The notes beneath the pieces were generated by a model that was given only the letters and a program-made list of their open reading frames with translations, was not told where the DNA came from and searched no databases. The position numbers were made by a program, and so were the translations under genes. From an uncultured Bacteroidales bacterium (GTDB lineage: Bacteria > Bacteroidota > Bacteroidia > Bacteroidales > FEN-979), in the NCBI GenBank assembly GCA_903877385.1, contig CAIRDP010000038.1, positions 1-64,000 on the forward strand: DNA of 64,000 nucleotides. The letters run 5' to 3'. Within the stretch, counting starts at the first letter, position 1. Every line of letters begins with the position of its first letter. Below, piece by piece: positions 46,232 to 56,501 of this stretch.

Positions 46232-47095
46232 TTACCCTAAATACGTTTTAAGTATCTTGCTCCTCGATGTATGTTTGAGTCTGCGGATGGCTTTTTCCTT
46301 GATCTGACGCACCCGTTCGCGGGTCAGGTCGAAGCGTTCGCCAATTTCTTCAAGGGTCATCGGATGGCTGCCATTGAGGCCGAAATACAGCCTGATCACA
46401 TCGGCTTCCCTCTGGGTAAGTGTTGAAACGGCGCGTTCAATCTCCTTCTTCAGTGATTCATAAAGAAGCCCGTTATCGGGGGTCGTGTTCTCCTCACCTT
46501 TCAGAACGTCGTACATGGTATTGTCTTCGTCCTGGATCAGCGGGGCGTCCATAGAGACGTGGCGGCCCGAATTACGCAATGATTCCTTCACTTCATTCTC
46601 GGAGATCTCGAGAAGATGAGCGATCTCATCCGAATTAGGTTCCCTTTCATACTGCTGCTCAAGCTGGGCGTATGCCTTGTTGATCTTGTTGATGGAACCG
46701 ATTTTATTCAGTGGAAGGCGCACTATCCTCGACTGCTCGGCAAGAGCCTGGAGAATTGACTGGCGGATCCACCATACTGCATATGAAATGAATTTAAAAC
46801 CACGGGTTTCGTCAAAACGCTGTGCAGCCTTGATAAGGCCCAGGTTCCCTTCGTTGATGAGGTCGGGAAGGCTGAGCCCCTGGTTCTGGTACTGTTTTGA
46901 CACGGAAACCACGAAACGCAGGTTGGCCTTTGTGAGTTTTTCAAGGGCAGCCTGGTCTCCCTGCTTGATCCTCTGGGCAAGGGATACCTCTTCATCGGCA
47001 GTGATCAGCTCAACTTTGCCGATCTCCTGCAGATACTTGTCTAATGATGCGGTTTCGCGGTTGGTAACCTGTTTCGTGATTTTCAGCTGCCTCAT
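46232..47095 (-). CDS. rpoD: Primary RNA polymerase sigma factor RpoD
   Basis: 287 residues. A short region 1.2 ([20 protein letters not shown]), regions 2.1-2.4 ([57 protein letters not shown]), region 3 and region 4 with helix-turn-helix ([20 protein letters not shown]). Bacteroidota use this short primary sigma factor without the long N-terminal extension of E. coli, which fits the organism placement. Confidence 0.96.
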   Translation of the reverse strand: MRQLKITKQVTNRETASLDKYLQEIGKVELITADEEVSLAQRIKQGDQAALEKLTKANLRFVVSVSKQYQNQGLSLPDLINEGNLGLIKAAQRFDETRGFKFISYAVWWIRQSILQALAEQSRIVRLPLNKIGSINKINKAYAQLEQQYEREPNSDEIAHLLEISENEVKESLRNSGRHVSMDAPLIQDEDNTMYDVLKGEENTTPDNGLLYESLKKEIERAVSTLTQREADVIRLYFGLNGSHPMTLEEIGERFDLTRERVRQIKEKAIRRLKHTSRSKILKTYLG

Positions 47096-47162
47096 ACGCG
47101 ATATCCTTTATTTATACCTTGTTTGGTCAATTTTACGGGAGGATTATCCTAAGGTTACAAAT

Positions 47163-49379
47163 TTAATCATTTTTTGGATGCCTGTGGTCGGGTCTGTGGT
47201 CAGATCTGTGCTCAGGCCTTGGGCCGCTGCGATAGCTTTCTTTCTGTTCGGTCATGCCTTCAGGTTTTGGCAGTAAAACTTTCCGTGAAAGCTTAAGTTT
47301 GCCGGTTTTGGCGTCGACCTCGATAAGTTTCACTTCAACTTCATCTCCGACTTTAAGCGCATCCTCGACTTTCTCAAGCCGTTTCCATTCGATCTCCGAA
47401 ATATGCAGAAGCCCGTCCTGGTTTGGAAGGATCTCAATGAAAGCGCCGAAAGGCTGAATGTTCTTTACTTTGCCTTTGTAAATCTCTCCGACTTCGGGAA
47501 CAGCCACGATACGCTTGATCTTGTCAAGAACGGCATCCCTGGCTGCAACATTGTCGGCAACGATATCGATAACGCCGAATTCGCCGACTTCCTCGATAAC
47601 GATGGTTGTGCCTGTTTCACGCTGCATTTCCTGGATGACTTTTCCTCCGGGGCCGATAATCGCTCCGATAAATTCGCGGGGGATCTTGATCTGGGTAATG
47701 CGGGGTACAAAAGATTTGTAATCGGCCCTAGGCTCGGTAATGGTCTTTGCCATTTCGCCAAGGATATGCATCCTGCCGCGTTTAGCCTGCTCAAGGGCTT
47801 CTTTCAGAATGTCATAGGAAAGGCCGTCGCATTTAATATCCATCTGGCAGGCTGTGATACCGTCGGCAGTGCCGCAAACTTTGAAGTCCATGTCGCCGAG
47901 ATGATCTTCATCGCCAAGAATATCTGACAGAACAGCGTATTTGCCGGTTTTGGCATCAGTGATCAACCCCATGGCAATACCTGAAACGGGTTTTTTAATC
48001 TTCACACCTGAATCCATAAGGGCAAGGGTTCCTGCACAAACGGTGGCCATAGAAGACGAACCGTTGGATTCAAGAATATCCGAAACAATACGGATTGTAT
48101 AATGGCTGTCGTCGTCGGTAGGCAGCACAGGTTTCAGAGCACGCAATGCTAAATTGCCGTGGCCGATTTCCCTTCTGCTGGTGCTGCGGATAGGCTTCAC
48201 TTCCTTGGTAGCAAAGGGAGGGAAATTGTAGTGCAGCATGAAGTTTGTTTTACCTTCGATAACGGCACCGTCCACAACCTGTTCGTCGAGTTTGGTGCCC
48301 AGGGTGACTGTGGTCAGTGACTGGGTTTCTCCTCTTGTGAAAACTGCCGAACCATGGGCTGCAGGAAGATAATCAACGCTGGACCATATAGGGCGGATCT
48401 GGTCGAGTTTGCGGCCGTCGACCCGTATACGGGAATCGAGGGTTGCATTCCTTATGGCTTCCTTCTCAATACAATGGTAGTAACGGCCGGTCATGGGCGC
48501 AAACTTGACTTTTTCCTCTTCGGTAAGCGTTGCAAGGAATTCTTCCTTTATGGAATCGAGGATGGTCTTGCGTTCATGCTTGTCAGCAACGCCTTTGCAG
48601 GCCATTGCATAGATTTTATCATAGCAGGCGGCATGAATCTTCTGCATGTATTCCGCATCGTTAACTTCGTGGCAGTATACGCGTTTTACTTTTGATGACT
48701 CAACCTGGGATGCAAGATCCGACTGGGCCTGGCATTGTACCTTGATGGCATCGTGCGCGATGCGGAGGGCTTCCACCATATCGCTTTCCGAAACTTCTTT
48801 CATTTCGCCTTCCACCATCATGATGTTCTCCATGGTAGCGCCAACAAGGATGTCGATATCGGCATTGGCAAGGTCTGAAATGTTCGGGTTTACCACAAAC
48901 TGTCCGTTTATCCTGGCCACCCTGACTTCTGAAATGGGACCGAGGAAAGGTATATCGCTGACAGCCAGTGCTGCAGAAGCAGCAAGTCCTGCCAGTGCAT
49001 CCGGTAAGATATTTCTGTCGGCCGAGATGAGGGTGATGATCACCTGGACTTCTGCATGAAAATCATCAGGGAATAAGGGTCTTAATACGCGGTCGACAAG
49101 GCGTGCAATAAGCACTTCGTAGTCGGAAGGCCTGGTTTCACGTTTAAAAAAACCACCGGGAAAACGGCCGGCAGCTGCATATTTTTCGCGGTATTCAACC
49201 GAAAGCGGCATAAAATCAACATTCTCGCCTGCTTCCTGCCTGGCTACAACAGTGGCCAGTAACATGGTATCGCCCAGCTTGACAACGACGGAACCGTCGG
49301 CCTGCTTTGCAAGACGTCCGGTTTCAATACTCACTTCACGGCCGTCGGGAAGCTGGAATGTTTTTAAAATAGGGTTCAT
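47163..49379 (-). CDS. pnp: Polynucleotide phosphorylase
   Basis: 738 residues. Two RNase PH-like halves, a KH domain with [20 protein letters not shown], and an S1 domain ([20 protein letters not shown]). It degrades RNA from the 3' end using phosphate. The C-terminus is a basic His/Arg/Pro tail. It lies downstream of rpsO, the conserved order; a hairpin in the spacer may be the rpsO terminator or a processing site. Confidence 0.97.
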   Translation of the reverse strand: MNPILKTFQLPDGREVSIETGRLAKQADGSVVVKLGDTMLLATVVARQEAGENVDFMPLSVEYREKYAAAGRFPGGFFKRETRPSDYEVLIARLVDRVLRPLFPDDFHAEVQVIITLISADRNILPDALAGLAASAALAVSDIPFLGPISEVRVARINGQFVVNPNISDLANADIDILVGATMENIMMVEGEMKEVSESDMVEALRIAHDAIKVQCQAQSDLASQVESSKVKRVYCHEVNDAEYMQKIHAACYDKIYAMACKGVADKHERKTILDSIKEEFLATLTEEEKVKFAPMTGRYYHCIEKEAIRNATLDSRIRVDGRKLDQIRPIWSSVDYLPAAHGSAVFTRGETQSLTTVTLGTKLDEQVVDGAVIEGKTNFMLHYNFPPFATKEVKPIRSTSRREIGHGNLALRALKPVLPTDDDSHYTIRIVSDILESNGSSSMATVCAGTLALMDSGVKIKKPVSGIAMGLITDAKTGKYAVLSDILGDEDHLGDMDFKVCGTADGITACQMDIKCDGLSYDILKEALEQAKRGRMHILGEMAKTITEPRADYKSFVPRITQIKIPREFIGAIIGPGGKVIQEMQRETGTTIVIEEVGEFGVIDIVADNVAARDAVLDKIKRIVAVPEVGEIYKGKVKNIQPFGAFIEILPNQDGLLHISEIEWKRLEKVEDALKVGDEVEVKLIEVDAKTGKLKLSRKVLLPKPEGMTEQKESYRSGPRPEHRSDHRPDHRHPKND

Positions 49380-49471
49380 TTGAAATTCTTCTTTTTATAT
49401 AGTCCCGGATTTTCTGGATTATTAAAGGAAGCTGTAAGCCCGGGATGAAATTCTTACAGTCTTTCAGACAA

Positions 49472-49504
49472 TAAAAGAGGCAATTAAATGAATTGCCTCT
49501 TTTA
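49472..49504 (-). terminator. Strong hairpin between rpsO and pnp
   Basis: A perfect 14-bp stem (TAAAAGAGGCAATT and its complement) with a 5-base loop, T-rich on both sides, lies 20 bases after rpsO. It may terminate rpsO or act as a readthrough attenuator / RNase processing site before pnp, as at this locus in other bacteria. Confidence 0.82.
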
Positions 49505-49524
49505 CAATTCCGCAAAGAAGAAAC

Positions 49525-49794
49525 TTATTTACGGATATTCAGTTTCTTGATGATAGACCTGTAACGGCTGATCTCTTTTTGTTTCAGGTAATCGAGCAAA
49601 CGGCGGCGTTTTCCAACAAGACCAACGAGTGATCTTTCGGTTGCCATGTCTTTTTTGTTAATTTTGAGGTGCTCGGTGAGATGCTGGATCTTCATGGTAA
49701 ACAATGCGATCTGGGCCTCGGCTGAACCTGTGTCAAATTCGGATTTTCCGTGATCTTTAAACGCTTTCTTCTTTACTTCAGGTGCTAAATTCAT
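49525..49794 (-). CDS. rpsO: 30S ribosomal protein S15
   Basis: 89 residues, the usual length. Typical motifs: DTGSAEAQIALFTMKIQHLT, EHLKINKKDMATERSLVGLV, GKRRRLLDYLKQKEISRY. S15 binds 16S rRNA and nucleates assembly of the 30S platform. It precedes pnp. Confidence 0.98.
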   Translation of the reverse strand: MNLAPEVKKKAFKDHGKSEFDTGSAEAQIALFTMKIQHLTEHLKINKKDMATERSLVGLVGKRRRLLDYLKQKEISRYRSIIKKLNIRK

Positions 49795-49843
49795 TTTCTG
49801 ATAACTTAAATTAATGTATTTTTTAGGGTGAAAAATCGGGCTG

Positions 49844-49875
49844 CAAAATTACATCTTTCTTTGGGATTTAACAAA
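49844..49875 (-). promoter_or_regulatory. Bacteroidota-type promoter of rpsO
   Basis: On the minus strand TTTG, a 20-base gap and TAATTTTG give a full match to the TTTG / TANNTTTG consensus. It lies about 50 bases upstream of the rpsO ATG. Confidence 0.8.
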
Positions 49876-49896
49876 TGTTTTATAGAATTTAACCAT

Positions 49897-49926
49897 TTTT
49901 TTCAGGCAATGTAAATAATGTACCTT

Positions 49927-49928
<2 letters not shown>
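49897..49928 (+). promoter_or_regulatory. Bacteroidota-type promoter of the aldehyde dehydrogenase gene
   Basis: TACCTTTG at 49921-49928 fits TANNTTTG; TTTT at 49897-49900 stands 20 bases upstream where TTTG is expected. It is followed by the tetranucleotide repeat and the ATG. Confidence 0.6.
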
Positions 49929-50016
<88 letters not shown>

Positions 50017-50017
50017 T

Positions 50018-51391
50018 ATGAAGGACCTACCTCAGCAACTTCAGAATCAACGGGATTATTTTTTAACGCATAAAACCAAAGACCTGGAATTCAGGGTCGA
50101 ACAGTTAAAAATCCTGAAAAAAGCCATCCTCAAATATGAAGACCGGCTTTATGAAGCTTTTTGGAAAGACCTGAGGAAGTCGAAATTCGAGACGTATGAA
50201 ACGGAATTAGGACTTGTACTGGAAGAGATAGACCGGCATATCTGCCGCCTTCATTCCTGGGCCAGGCCAATCAAAGTAAGCACCAACCAGCTTCTCCATT
50301 TCTGGTCGAAGAGCAGTATCCGTAAAGAGCCTTACGGGCTTGTCCTTATCATGGCTCCCTGGAATTATCCGTTCCAGCTCCTGATCAATCCCCTGGTGGG
50401 AGCTGTTTCGGCAGGGAATTGCGTGGCTCTGAAACCTTCGGAATTAAGCCCGAACATAGCCGGGATTATCGAAGAAATGATAAAGGAATTCTTTGAACCT
50501 CAATACATTTCTCTTTTTAACGGCGAAATGGAATTGAGCCAGTCCCTGATCGGGCAGAAATGGGATCTGATATTCTTTACCGGCAGTCCTGCCGTGGGCC
50601 GCATCGTTATGGAATCTGCCGCCAGGAACCTCACACCACTGGTTCTTGAGCTTGGGGGTAAAAGCCCCTGCATCGTAGATGCTGATGCAAACCTGAAGGT
50701 GGCAGCCAGCAGGATAGTATGGGGGAAATTCCTGAATGCCGGTCAAACCTGCATTGCCCCCGATTACCTGTTTGTTCATTCATCGGTAAAAGCTGAGCTG
50801 CTTCGGTTGATGAGTGAAAAAATAACTCAATATTTCGGTATTAAACCAGGGGAATGCATTGACTATCCGGGTATTGTGAACGAGGCCAAAACCCAGAGGC
50901 TGGCTGGTTTCCTGGGCAGGGGCAAGGTTGTGGCAGGGGGTGAAGTTGATATAAAGCGACGCTTCATTTCGCCTACAATTCTTGACAATATCAGTCCTGC
51001 CGACCCCGTAATGCAGGAAGAGATCTTTGGCCCGATACTCCCTGTTTTTGAATTCAGCATGATGAGCGAGGTGATTGATTTCATCAATTCAAACCCAAAG
51101 CCACTGGCACTTTATTATTTTTCAGAAAATGCCTTGAACCAGGAGGATCTGCTCATGAAAACTTCTTCAGGCGGAGCATGCATTAACGATGTAATAACCC
51201 ATGTTGCCAATTCCAACCTGCCGTTCGGGGGAGTCGGGAATTCGGGTATGGGGATGTATCATGGAAAGTTCAGTTTTGATGCATTCTCGCATCAAAGGGC
51301 AGTTATTAAAAAATCGACCCGCCTGGACGTGCCTGTACGGTATCCTCCCTACAGGGGCAAGTTGTGGATGCTTAAAAAGCTGCTGAAATAA
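50018..51391 (+). CDS. Aldehyde dehydrogenase, class 3/fatty-aldehyde type
   Basis: 457 residues from the ATG at 50018 ([14 protein letters not shown]); a start at 49958 would add 20 residues encoded by the tetranucleotide repeat (SINQ units) and is less likely. Motifs: [32 protein letters not shown], the general-base Glu in VLELGGKSP and the catalytic Cys in [14 protein letters not shown]. The size and lack of an N-terminal extension fit class 3 NAD(P)-dependent ALDHs that oxidise long-chain or aromatic aldehydes. If translation starts at 49958, changes in repeat number would shift the frame. Confidence 0.92.
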   Translation: MKDLPQQLQNQRDYFLTHKTKDLEFRVEQLKILKKAILKYEDRLYEAFWKDLRKSKFETYETELGLVLEEIDRHICRLHSWARPIKVSTNQLLHFWSKSSIRKEPYGLVLIMAPWNYPFQLLINPLVGAVSAGNCVALKPSELSPNIAGIIEEMIKEFFEPQYISLFNGEMELSQSLIGQKWDLIFFTGSPAVGRIVMESAARNLTPLVLELGGKSPCIVDADANLKVAASRIVWGKFLNAGQTCIAPDYLFVHSSVKAELLRLMSEKITQYFGIKPGECIDYPGIVNEAKTQRLAGFLGRGKVVAGGEVDIKRRFISPTILDNISPADPVMQEEIFGPILPVFEFSMMSEVIDFINSNPKPLALYYFSENALNQEDLLMKTSSGGACINDVITHVANSNLPFGGVGNSGMGMYHGKFSFDAFSHQRAVIKKSTRLDVPVRYPPYRGKLWMLKKLLK

Positions 51392-51453
51392 ATACCAGGC
51401 CGTGTAACATATGGGCATACGTTACGTCAAACTGATTTCAAAACAGTATTGGT

Positions 51454-51711
51454 ATGGAAAACATAAAGGAAGAATTCAGGATAAAAGGTGAGGAACTTGT
51501 TGAGAAGATCAAACAGCTTCTTCATGAAGGTAATGTGAGAAGGATCATCATCAAGGACGAGACGGGAAAGGTTTATCTTGAGATCCCCGTAACGGTTGGG
51601 GTGATCGGTGCCATTGTAGCGCCCATGCTGGCGGCAGTAGGCGCCATTGCTGCCATGGTAGCCCAGCTTCAGATCGAGGTCATTCGAACTGAAGAACAGG
51701 AAAAAAAATAG
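51454..51711 (+). CDS. DUF4342-domain protein
   Basis: 85 residues. It has the family pattern: EELVEKIKQLLHEGNVRRII, IKDETGKVYLEIPVTVGVIG, followed by a hydrophobic Ala/Gly-rich segment (AIVAPMLAAVGAIAAMVAQL) that may be membrane-associated. The function of DUF4342 is unknown. It is downstream of the aldehyde dehydrogenase gene and is followed by runs of eight and ten G and a dispersed repeat. Confidence 0.85.
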   Translation: MENIKEEFRIKGEELVEKIKQLLHEGNVRRIIIKDETGKVYLEIPVTVGVIGAIVAPMLAAVGAIAAMVAQLQIEVIRTEEQEKK

Positions 51712-51721
51712 GGGGGGGAGA

Positions 51722-51760
51722 CGAATATCGAATATTGAACAACGAAGTTTGAATGTTGAA
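51722..51760 (+). repeat. Dispersed A/T-rich spacer repeat, copy 2
   Basis: GAATATCGAATATTGAA followed by CAACGAAGTTTGAATGTTGA. It matches the copy at 46183-46223. A run of ten G follows at 51766-51775. Confidence 0.75.
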
Positions 51761-51777
51761 CGCAAGGGGGGGGGGAT

Positions 51778-52536
51778 CTATTTTGCGTTCATCCATATCC
51801 CGAATGAAAGTTCCGCCTGGTTTTCGAACATTTTTATGCCGTTTTGCACCTTGGCCCCCTCTGCCCGGGCCAAGTGCAACAACTTGGTTTCTGGAGGTTT
51901 GTATACCAGGTCATATACATAATGTTGAGGGCCAAGCAGGCCGAAGGGCAAGGGAGGGGCTGTTTCAGTATCAGGGAACATCCCGGCCGGGGTACAGTTT
52001 ACGATGAAGGTGAATTTTTTAAGAAGCCCGGCTGATAGCTCATCATACCTGATAATGTTCTCCGACTTTTTCGTCCTGGAAACATGCAGCACTTCAAGCC
52101 CCATCTCCTTCAGTATGAATGCCACAGCTTTAGCCGATCCCCCCGTTCCGAGGATCAGTGCATGGGTGTATGGGAAACCAGGGTCCAGCGAACTTTTAAA
52201 TCCCCCGGCATCGGTATTGTACCCTATGAGTTCGGCAAGCCCGCCGGTATGCCGGATTAAAACCGTATTTACAGCTCCGATCCCGGCAGCCAGCGGATCC
52301 AGGCGGTCAAGAAACGGAATTATGCTTTCCTTGAAAGGAATTGTAACATTGAAACCTTGCAGTCGGGCTGTGCCGGCAATCAATGCCCTCACCTCATCCA
52401 CATGCATTAAAGGAAAAAGAGAATAGGAAAAGCCTGATAAGCCTTCGCGTTTAAACTTTTCGGCGAAATACCCGGCTGATGCGGAGTGTTCAAGTGGGTA
52501 ACCGATCAGTCCGAACCGGCATGGATTCATGCTCAA
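51778..52536 (-). CDS. aroE: Shikimate dehydrogenase
   Basis: 252 residues. N-terminal substrate domain with GLIGYPLEHSASAGYFAEKF (shikimate-binding Ser pair) and FNVTIPFKESIIPFLD (catalytic Lys), and an NADP domain with LILGTGGSAKAVAFILKEMG and NTDAGGFKSSL. It reduces 3-dehydroshikimate in the aromatic amino acid pathway. It overlaps the ComA-like gene by 4 bases. Confidence 0.94.
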   Translation of the reverse strand: MSMNPCRFGLIGYPLEHSASAGYFAEKFKREGLSGFSYSLFPLMHVDEVRALIAGTARLQGFNVTIPFKESIIPFLDRLDPLAAGIGAVNTVLIRHTGGLAELIGYNTDAGGFKSSLDPGFPYTHALILGTGGSAKAVAFILKEMGLEVLHVSRTKKSENIIRYDELSAGLLKKFTFIVNCTPAGMFPDTETAPPLPFGLLGPQHYVYDLVYKPPETKLLHLARAEGAKVQNGIKMFENQAELSFGIWMNAK

Positions 52537-53321
52537 ACCTGTTGAAATTTTTTAAGCTTTTCGGGCAGAAACTGGAAGAAGGTATCACCCCTTAAACCGA
52601 GCCTCAGGGTTTCAAGCGGAATGACTTCCGAGGGGGGGATATTCCCAAGATTCACATTGGCGCCGAAATGCTTGATAAACCAGACCTGCTGTGATTTCAA
52701 AGGAGCCTCCCAGATGATCTTTTGTATGTCGACCTTACTGAGGATCTTGTTGATAAGGGCTACATGGGCCTTGCCGGTGGGCCTGTAGATGCCCACGTTG
52801 CCGCTTTCCCTTGCTTCTCCGATAACTTTAAACGAGCCCGCCTGCAACTCCTTTTGCATCATCTCGATCCATTTGTTGGGTGAAATCAGAATCCCCGATT
52901 CCTTGGAACCAACCTCCGAAAGAACGGTATATTGCTTGGAAAGGATGTTGATATGTTCGCATTTCACGTCATGGTTGATGCTCATCGAACCGTCGGAGAT
53001 CTCAACGGTATCAAGCCCAAGCTGGTCAATGAATTTCCTGTAATCGTCAAAACGGTCGCGGATGAAAAAGGCTTCAAAAAGTGTACCTCCCAGGTATACT
53101 TTGATATTTGCTTCTTTATAAACCTTGATTTTCTTCTGCAGGTCATGTGTTACCAATGAGGTGCCGAAACCAAGCTTGACGTAGTCAATATATTCGCTGC
53201 CAACGGCAACTATGTCTTCAGCTTCACGTACGCTGAGGCTTTTATCCATTACCATTGCGATACCTGACTGCCGCGGTTTCTGAGTACGTTCAGGTAAAAA
53301 AGGGAGGTCGATGTTCATCAT
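52533..53321 (-). CDS. Phosphosulfolactate synthase (ComA-like)
   Basis: 262 residues, TIM barrel. Motifs: DYVKLGFGTSLVTHDLQKKI, NIKVYLGGTLFEAFFIRDRF, TVEISDGSMSI and VIGEARESGNVGIYRPTGKA, as in the family that joins sulfite to phosphoenolpyruvate. In methanogens this starts coenzyme M synthesis. In Bacteroidota the product would more likely feed sulfolactate or other sulfonates; no other genes of that pathway are here. It is translationally coupled with aroE. Confidence 0.9.
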   Translation of the reverse strand: MMNIDLPFLPERTQKPRQSGIAMVMDKSLSVREAEDIVAVGSEYIDYVKLGFGTSLVTHDLQKKIKVYKEANIKVYLGGTLFEAFFIRDRFDDYRKFIDQLGLDTVEISDGSMSINHDVKCEHINILSKQYTVLSEVGSKESGILISPNKWIEMMQKELQAGSFKVIGEARESGNVGIYRPTGKAHVALINKILSKVDIQKIIWEAPLKSQQVWFIKHFGANVNLGNIPPSEVIPLETLRLGLRGDTFFQFLPEKLKKFQQV

Positions 53322-53326
53322 AGGAT

Positions 53327-54730
53327 CTATTTTTTGTGGGCTTCAATAATCTCAATTACGGCTGGATTGTGCTGGGCCTCGGGGAACATGGTAAACAGGC
53401 GTTTATACCCGTTAAAATCCATGTTCAGGGCTTTCGAGAGGGTTTCGTTTGCATGTTTGCTGCGGCCGAGCAGGAAAAGATAATAAGCCATTCCAAAGTA
53501 GAAATCGGGATTTTCATCATGTTGCTTCATCCCTCCAAGAAGCACGTCATAGGCTTCCTGGTAAAGGCGGGCATCGGCATAGGCAACGGAAAGATCGAGC
53601 CAGACGTCGGGATCCTCAGGATTCATCTCGATTGCTTTTTTATAGGCGGGGATGCCTTCGTCAAAGCGGTTCAGCTTGATATACATGTCGCCGAGCATGG
53701 ACCAGTATTCGGGTACTGCGGGCGACAATTTTATAGCTTTCCTGATGTATGAGAGTGCAGTCTGGGGTTTCCCCAGTTCATCATAAGCAATCCCTATTCC
53801 CATCCAGGCATCGGCAAAATCGCTGTCTAGTGTTATTGCCTTCTTATAATAATCTATGGAATAGTCGAACTGGCATAGTTTCTCATAGCATTCACCGATG
53901 TAATAATATGTCAAAGGCTCCGGGTCCTCATAAAACAGGGTTTCCAGGTAGGTCTGTATGGCTTTCTCATACATTCCTGCATTTGCATAACAATTGGCTT
54001 TATTAAAGTATGCCGAGGAGAATGACTCGTCAATAGCAATTGCATAATCATATGCTTCAACCGACTTGTCGAATTCCTCCATATTCCCGTACGCCACGCC
54101 GAGGTTGAACCAGGAGACTTTGGAGTACGGGTGTTCATCAAGAAAGACCTTGAAAAATTCAATGCATTTTTCTGACTGCCTGGTGATCTCGAAACAAAAT
54201 GAGATTTCAAACAAGGCAGCTTCATTTTCGGGATTTATTCGGATGGCTTCGGTGAGGTGTTTTATTGCCTGGTTGTATTTTCCAAGGTTCTCATATTCAA
54301 ACGCAAGGCTAACATGGATATCGTCCTGGTCCTCGCCGCCTTCCAGGGCATTTTTAAATGACTGTATGGCTTTTTCGGAACGTTCAAGCTGGCTGTAAAG
54401 ATTGCCTTTCTGTACCTGGAATTCCGGATCGGTCAGATCGCTGTGGTCAAGTTCATCAAGCAGGTTCAGGGCTTCGTGATCTTTTTTCGTATGGATGAAA
54501 TATTGTACCTGCTTAAGAAGAATGAGAGGGTTGTTCTGATGCTGGCGCAGCGCTTTTTTCAGGCAAATCAATGCAGAAGGAAGATCGTTGAGATAAAGGT
54601 AGTAGTCGATAATGTCCTCATATTCAAAAACATCGAAGAAATGATGCTCTTTATAGTTGATCATGTCCTCGTAATGTCTCACAAGGGCAATCAGTTCAGG
54701 ATCGAACTGTGATTCAAAAGGATCTTCCAT
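53327..54730 (-). CDS. Tetratricopeptide-repeat protein
   Basis: 467 residues from the ATG at 54730 (EDPFESQFDPELI); the longer frame to 54772 includes a non-conserved leader. About ten TPR units from about 50 to 440 (for example PSALICLKKALRQHQNNPLI, EKAIQSFKNALEGGEDQDDI, YNQAIKHLTEAIRINPENEA, FDKSVEAYDYAIAIDESFSS). No signal peptide or membrane helix is visible. Such cytoplasmic TPR proteins are common in the phylum and act as scaffolds. It follows the divergent phosphohexomutase and precedes the ComA-like gene. Confidence 0.93.
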   Translation of the reverse strand: MEDPFESQFDPELIALVRHYEDMINYKEHHFFDVFEYEDIIDYYLYLNDLPSALICLKKALRQHQNNPLILLKQVQYFIHTKKDHEALNLLDELDHSDLTDPEFQVQKGNLYSQLERSEKAIQSFKNALEGGEDQDDIHVSLAFEYENLGKYNQAIKHLTEAIRINPENEAALFEISFCFEITRQSEKCIEFFKVFLDEHPYSKVSWFNLGVAYGNMEEFDKSVEAYDYAIAIDESFSSAYFNKANCYANAGMYEKAIQTYLETLFYEDPEPLTYYYIGECYEKLCQFDYSIDYYKKAITLDSDFADAWMGIGIAYDELGKPQTALSYIRKAIKLSPAVPEYWSMLGDMYIKLNRFDEGIPAYKKAIEMNPEDPDVWLDLSVAYADARLYQEAYDVLLGGMKQHDENPDFYFGMAYYLFLLGRSKHANETLSKALNMDFNGYKRLFTMFPEAQHNPAVIEIIEAHKK

Positions 54731-54840
54731 ATAGTATGCCTGAGAAAAGCTAACAAACCAAATTCCTTGCAAAGGTAAGGAATTTCCGCCACCTTTTACT
54801 TTCTCTCCCGGTGAGCTCAGCTGTTTTTTTCAACAAAGAT

Positions 54841-54870
54841 CTTGAGAACATAAAAAAAACGTTACATTTG
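54841..54870 (+). promoter_or_regulatory. Bacteroidota-type promoter of the phosphohexomutase gene
   Basis: CTTG (54841-54844) is followed after 18 bases by TACATTTG (54863-54870), close to the consensus. The ATG is at 54886, giving a very short leader. Confidence 0.62.
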
Positions 54871-54885
54871 TTTAAAAAATACCGT

Positions 54886-56283
54886 ATGGCGTTAATCACT
54901 TCAATAAGCGGGATCCGCGGAACAATAGGCGGAAAGGAAGGCCAGGGGCTGACTCCGGTTGACATCCTGAAATTCACTTCCGCTTATGCTCAATGGGTCA
55001 AGGAGGATACCGGGAAAGAGACCCCCTTGCTTATCCTTGGCCGGGATGCCAGGATATCGGGAGAAATGGTTAACCACCTGGTTTGCGGTACTTTGCTTAG
55101 TTGCGGGCTTGATGTGATTGATATAGGGCTAACTACAACTCCAACAGCTGAAATGGCGGTGGGTTTTCATAATGCCGACGGGGGGATCATCCTTACGGCA
55201 AGCCATAACCCGAAGCAATGGAATGCACTGAAACTTCTTAATTCAAAAGGCGAATTTCTTTCCGCTGCCGACGGGGAGAAGATCCTCGAGCTTTCTCAGA
55301 AGAAAGACCGCAAATTCGCCGAAATCCAGAATCTCGGCATTTGTACAACCGATGATTCCTGCATTGAAAAGCATATTGAAAAAATTCTTGAACTGGAACT
55401 TGTGGATGTGGAAGCCATTAAAGCGGCCAGGTTCATTGTTGCGGTGGATGCCGTAAACAGTACGGGAGGGATTGCGGTGCCAATGCTGCTGCAGGCCCTG
55501 GGAGTAGGCAAGATCATTCCCCTGTACTGCGAACCCAACGGTGATTTCCCGCATAACCCCGAACCTCTTCCCGAGAACATCAACGATATTTGCGAGCTTA
55601 TTATTAAAACCAAGGCCGATGTGGGTTTTGTTGTTGATCCTGATGTTGACCGCCTGGCTATTGTGAACCAGCTTGGCGAACCCTTTGGGGAGGAATACAC
55701 CCTGGTTGCGGTAGCCGATTATGTACTTGGATATAAAAAGGGGAATACGGTTTCAAACCTTTCTTCAACACAAGCCCTGCAGGTGGTTACAGAAGAGCAT
55801 GAAGGGAAATATTTTGCCTCGGCTGTAGGTGAGGTCAATGTGGTGGAATGCATGAAGAAGCAGCATGCTGTGATAGGAGGGGAAGGTAACGGAGGTGTAA
55901 TTTATCCTGAATTGCATTACGGAAGGGACGCCCTGGTCGGGATAGCCCTGTTTTTATCTTTCATGGCACGTTCCCGGAAGAACTGCTCAAAGCTCAGGGA
56001 TATGTACCCGAGTTTTTTTATATCCAAGAACAAAATCAGTTTTATAGCCGAAATGGATATAGACGATATCCTCAAAAAACTGGCAAAGAAATATAACAGC
56101 TGCCCGGTTTCAATGATTGATGGCATTAAAATTCATTTCGAAGGGGAATGGGTGCATCTGAGGAAATCAAACACCGAGCCCATTGTCAGGATTTATGCCG
56201 AAAGCAATTTGCAGGAAAAAGCAGATATCCTGGCAAAGAAAATAATGCGGGATGTTGACGAGATCATCAAGGGAAATGAGTAA
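54886..56283 (+). CDS. glmM: Phosphoglucosamine mutase / phosphohexomutase
   Basis: 465 residues from the ATG at 54886 (ALITSISGIRGTIGG). Active-site Ser loop GGIILTASHNPKQWNALKLL, metal loop VVDPDVDRLAIV, sugar-binding loop VIGGEGNGGVIYPELHYGRD and phosphate loop LRKSNTEPIVRIYAE. The family includes GlmM and phosphomannomutases; GlmM, which supplies glucosamine-1-phosphate for cell-wall synthesis, is the best guess. A small RHH-like protein gene overlaps its end by 8 bases. Confidence 0.9.
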   Translation: MALITSISGIRGTIGGKEGQGLTPVDILKFTSAYAQWVKEDTGKETPLLILGRDARISGEMVNHLVCGTLLSCGLDVIDIGLTTTPTAEMAVGFHNADGGIILTASHNPKQWNALKLLNSKGEFLSAADGEKILELSQKKDRKFAEIQNLGICTTDDSCIEKHIEKILELELVDVEAIKAARFIVAVDAVNSTGGIAVPMLLQALGVGKIIPLYCEPNGDFPHNPEPLPENINDICELIIKTKADVGFVVDPDVDRLAIVNQLGEPFGEEYTLVAVADYVLGYKKGNTVSNLSSTQALQVVTEEHEGKYFASAVGEVNVVECMKKQHAVIGGEGNGGVIYPELHYGRDALVGIALFLSFMARSRKNCSKLRDMYPSFFISKNKISFIAEMDIDDILKKLAKKYNSCPVSMIDGIKIHFEGEWVHLRKSNTEPIVRIYAESNLQEKADILAKKIMRDVDEIIKGNE

Positions 56284-56497
56284 AAAAAAGAAAAAGGCAG
56301 TTAAGTATAAAGTGGTATCGATCACTGTTTCGGCCCGTCAAAAAAAATCACTGATGAATTTTTGCAAATCGAGAAAGTCAACTCCGAACAAGGTCATCAA
56401 AAAGGCCATCCGCCCGCTGCTCGAGAATTACAATGACCTGGAAGTTAACCATGTTCCCTCCAAAGTTAGCCAGCTCCAGCTTTTCAGCATGGAATGA
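56276..56497 (+). CDS. Small basic protein, ribbon-helix-helix-like
   Basis: 73 residues from the ATG at 56276, overlapping the phosphohexomutase stop by 8 bases. An N-terminal Lys run precedes a pattern VVSITVSARQKKSLMNFCKS and TPNKVIKKAIRPLLENY, which looks like a strand followed by two helices, as in RHH proteins. It would bind DNA; nothing shows the target. Coupled with the upstream gene and convergent to recR. Confidence 0.7.
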   Translation: MSKKKKKAVKYKVVSITVSARQKKSLMNFCKSRKSTPNKVIKKAIRPLLENYNDLEVNHVPSKVSQLQLFSME

Positions 56498-56501
56498 ACA
56501 T

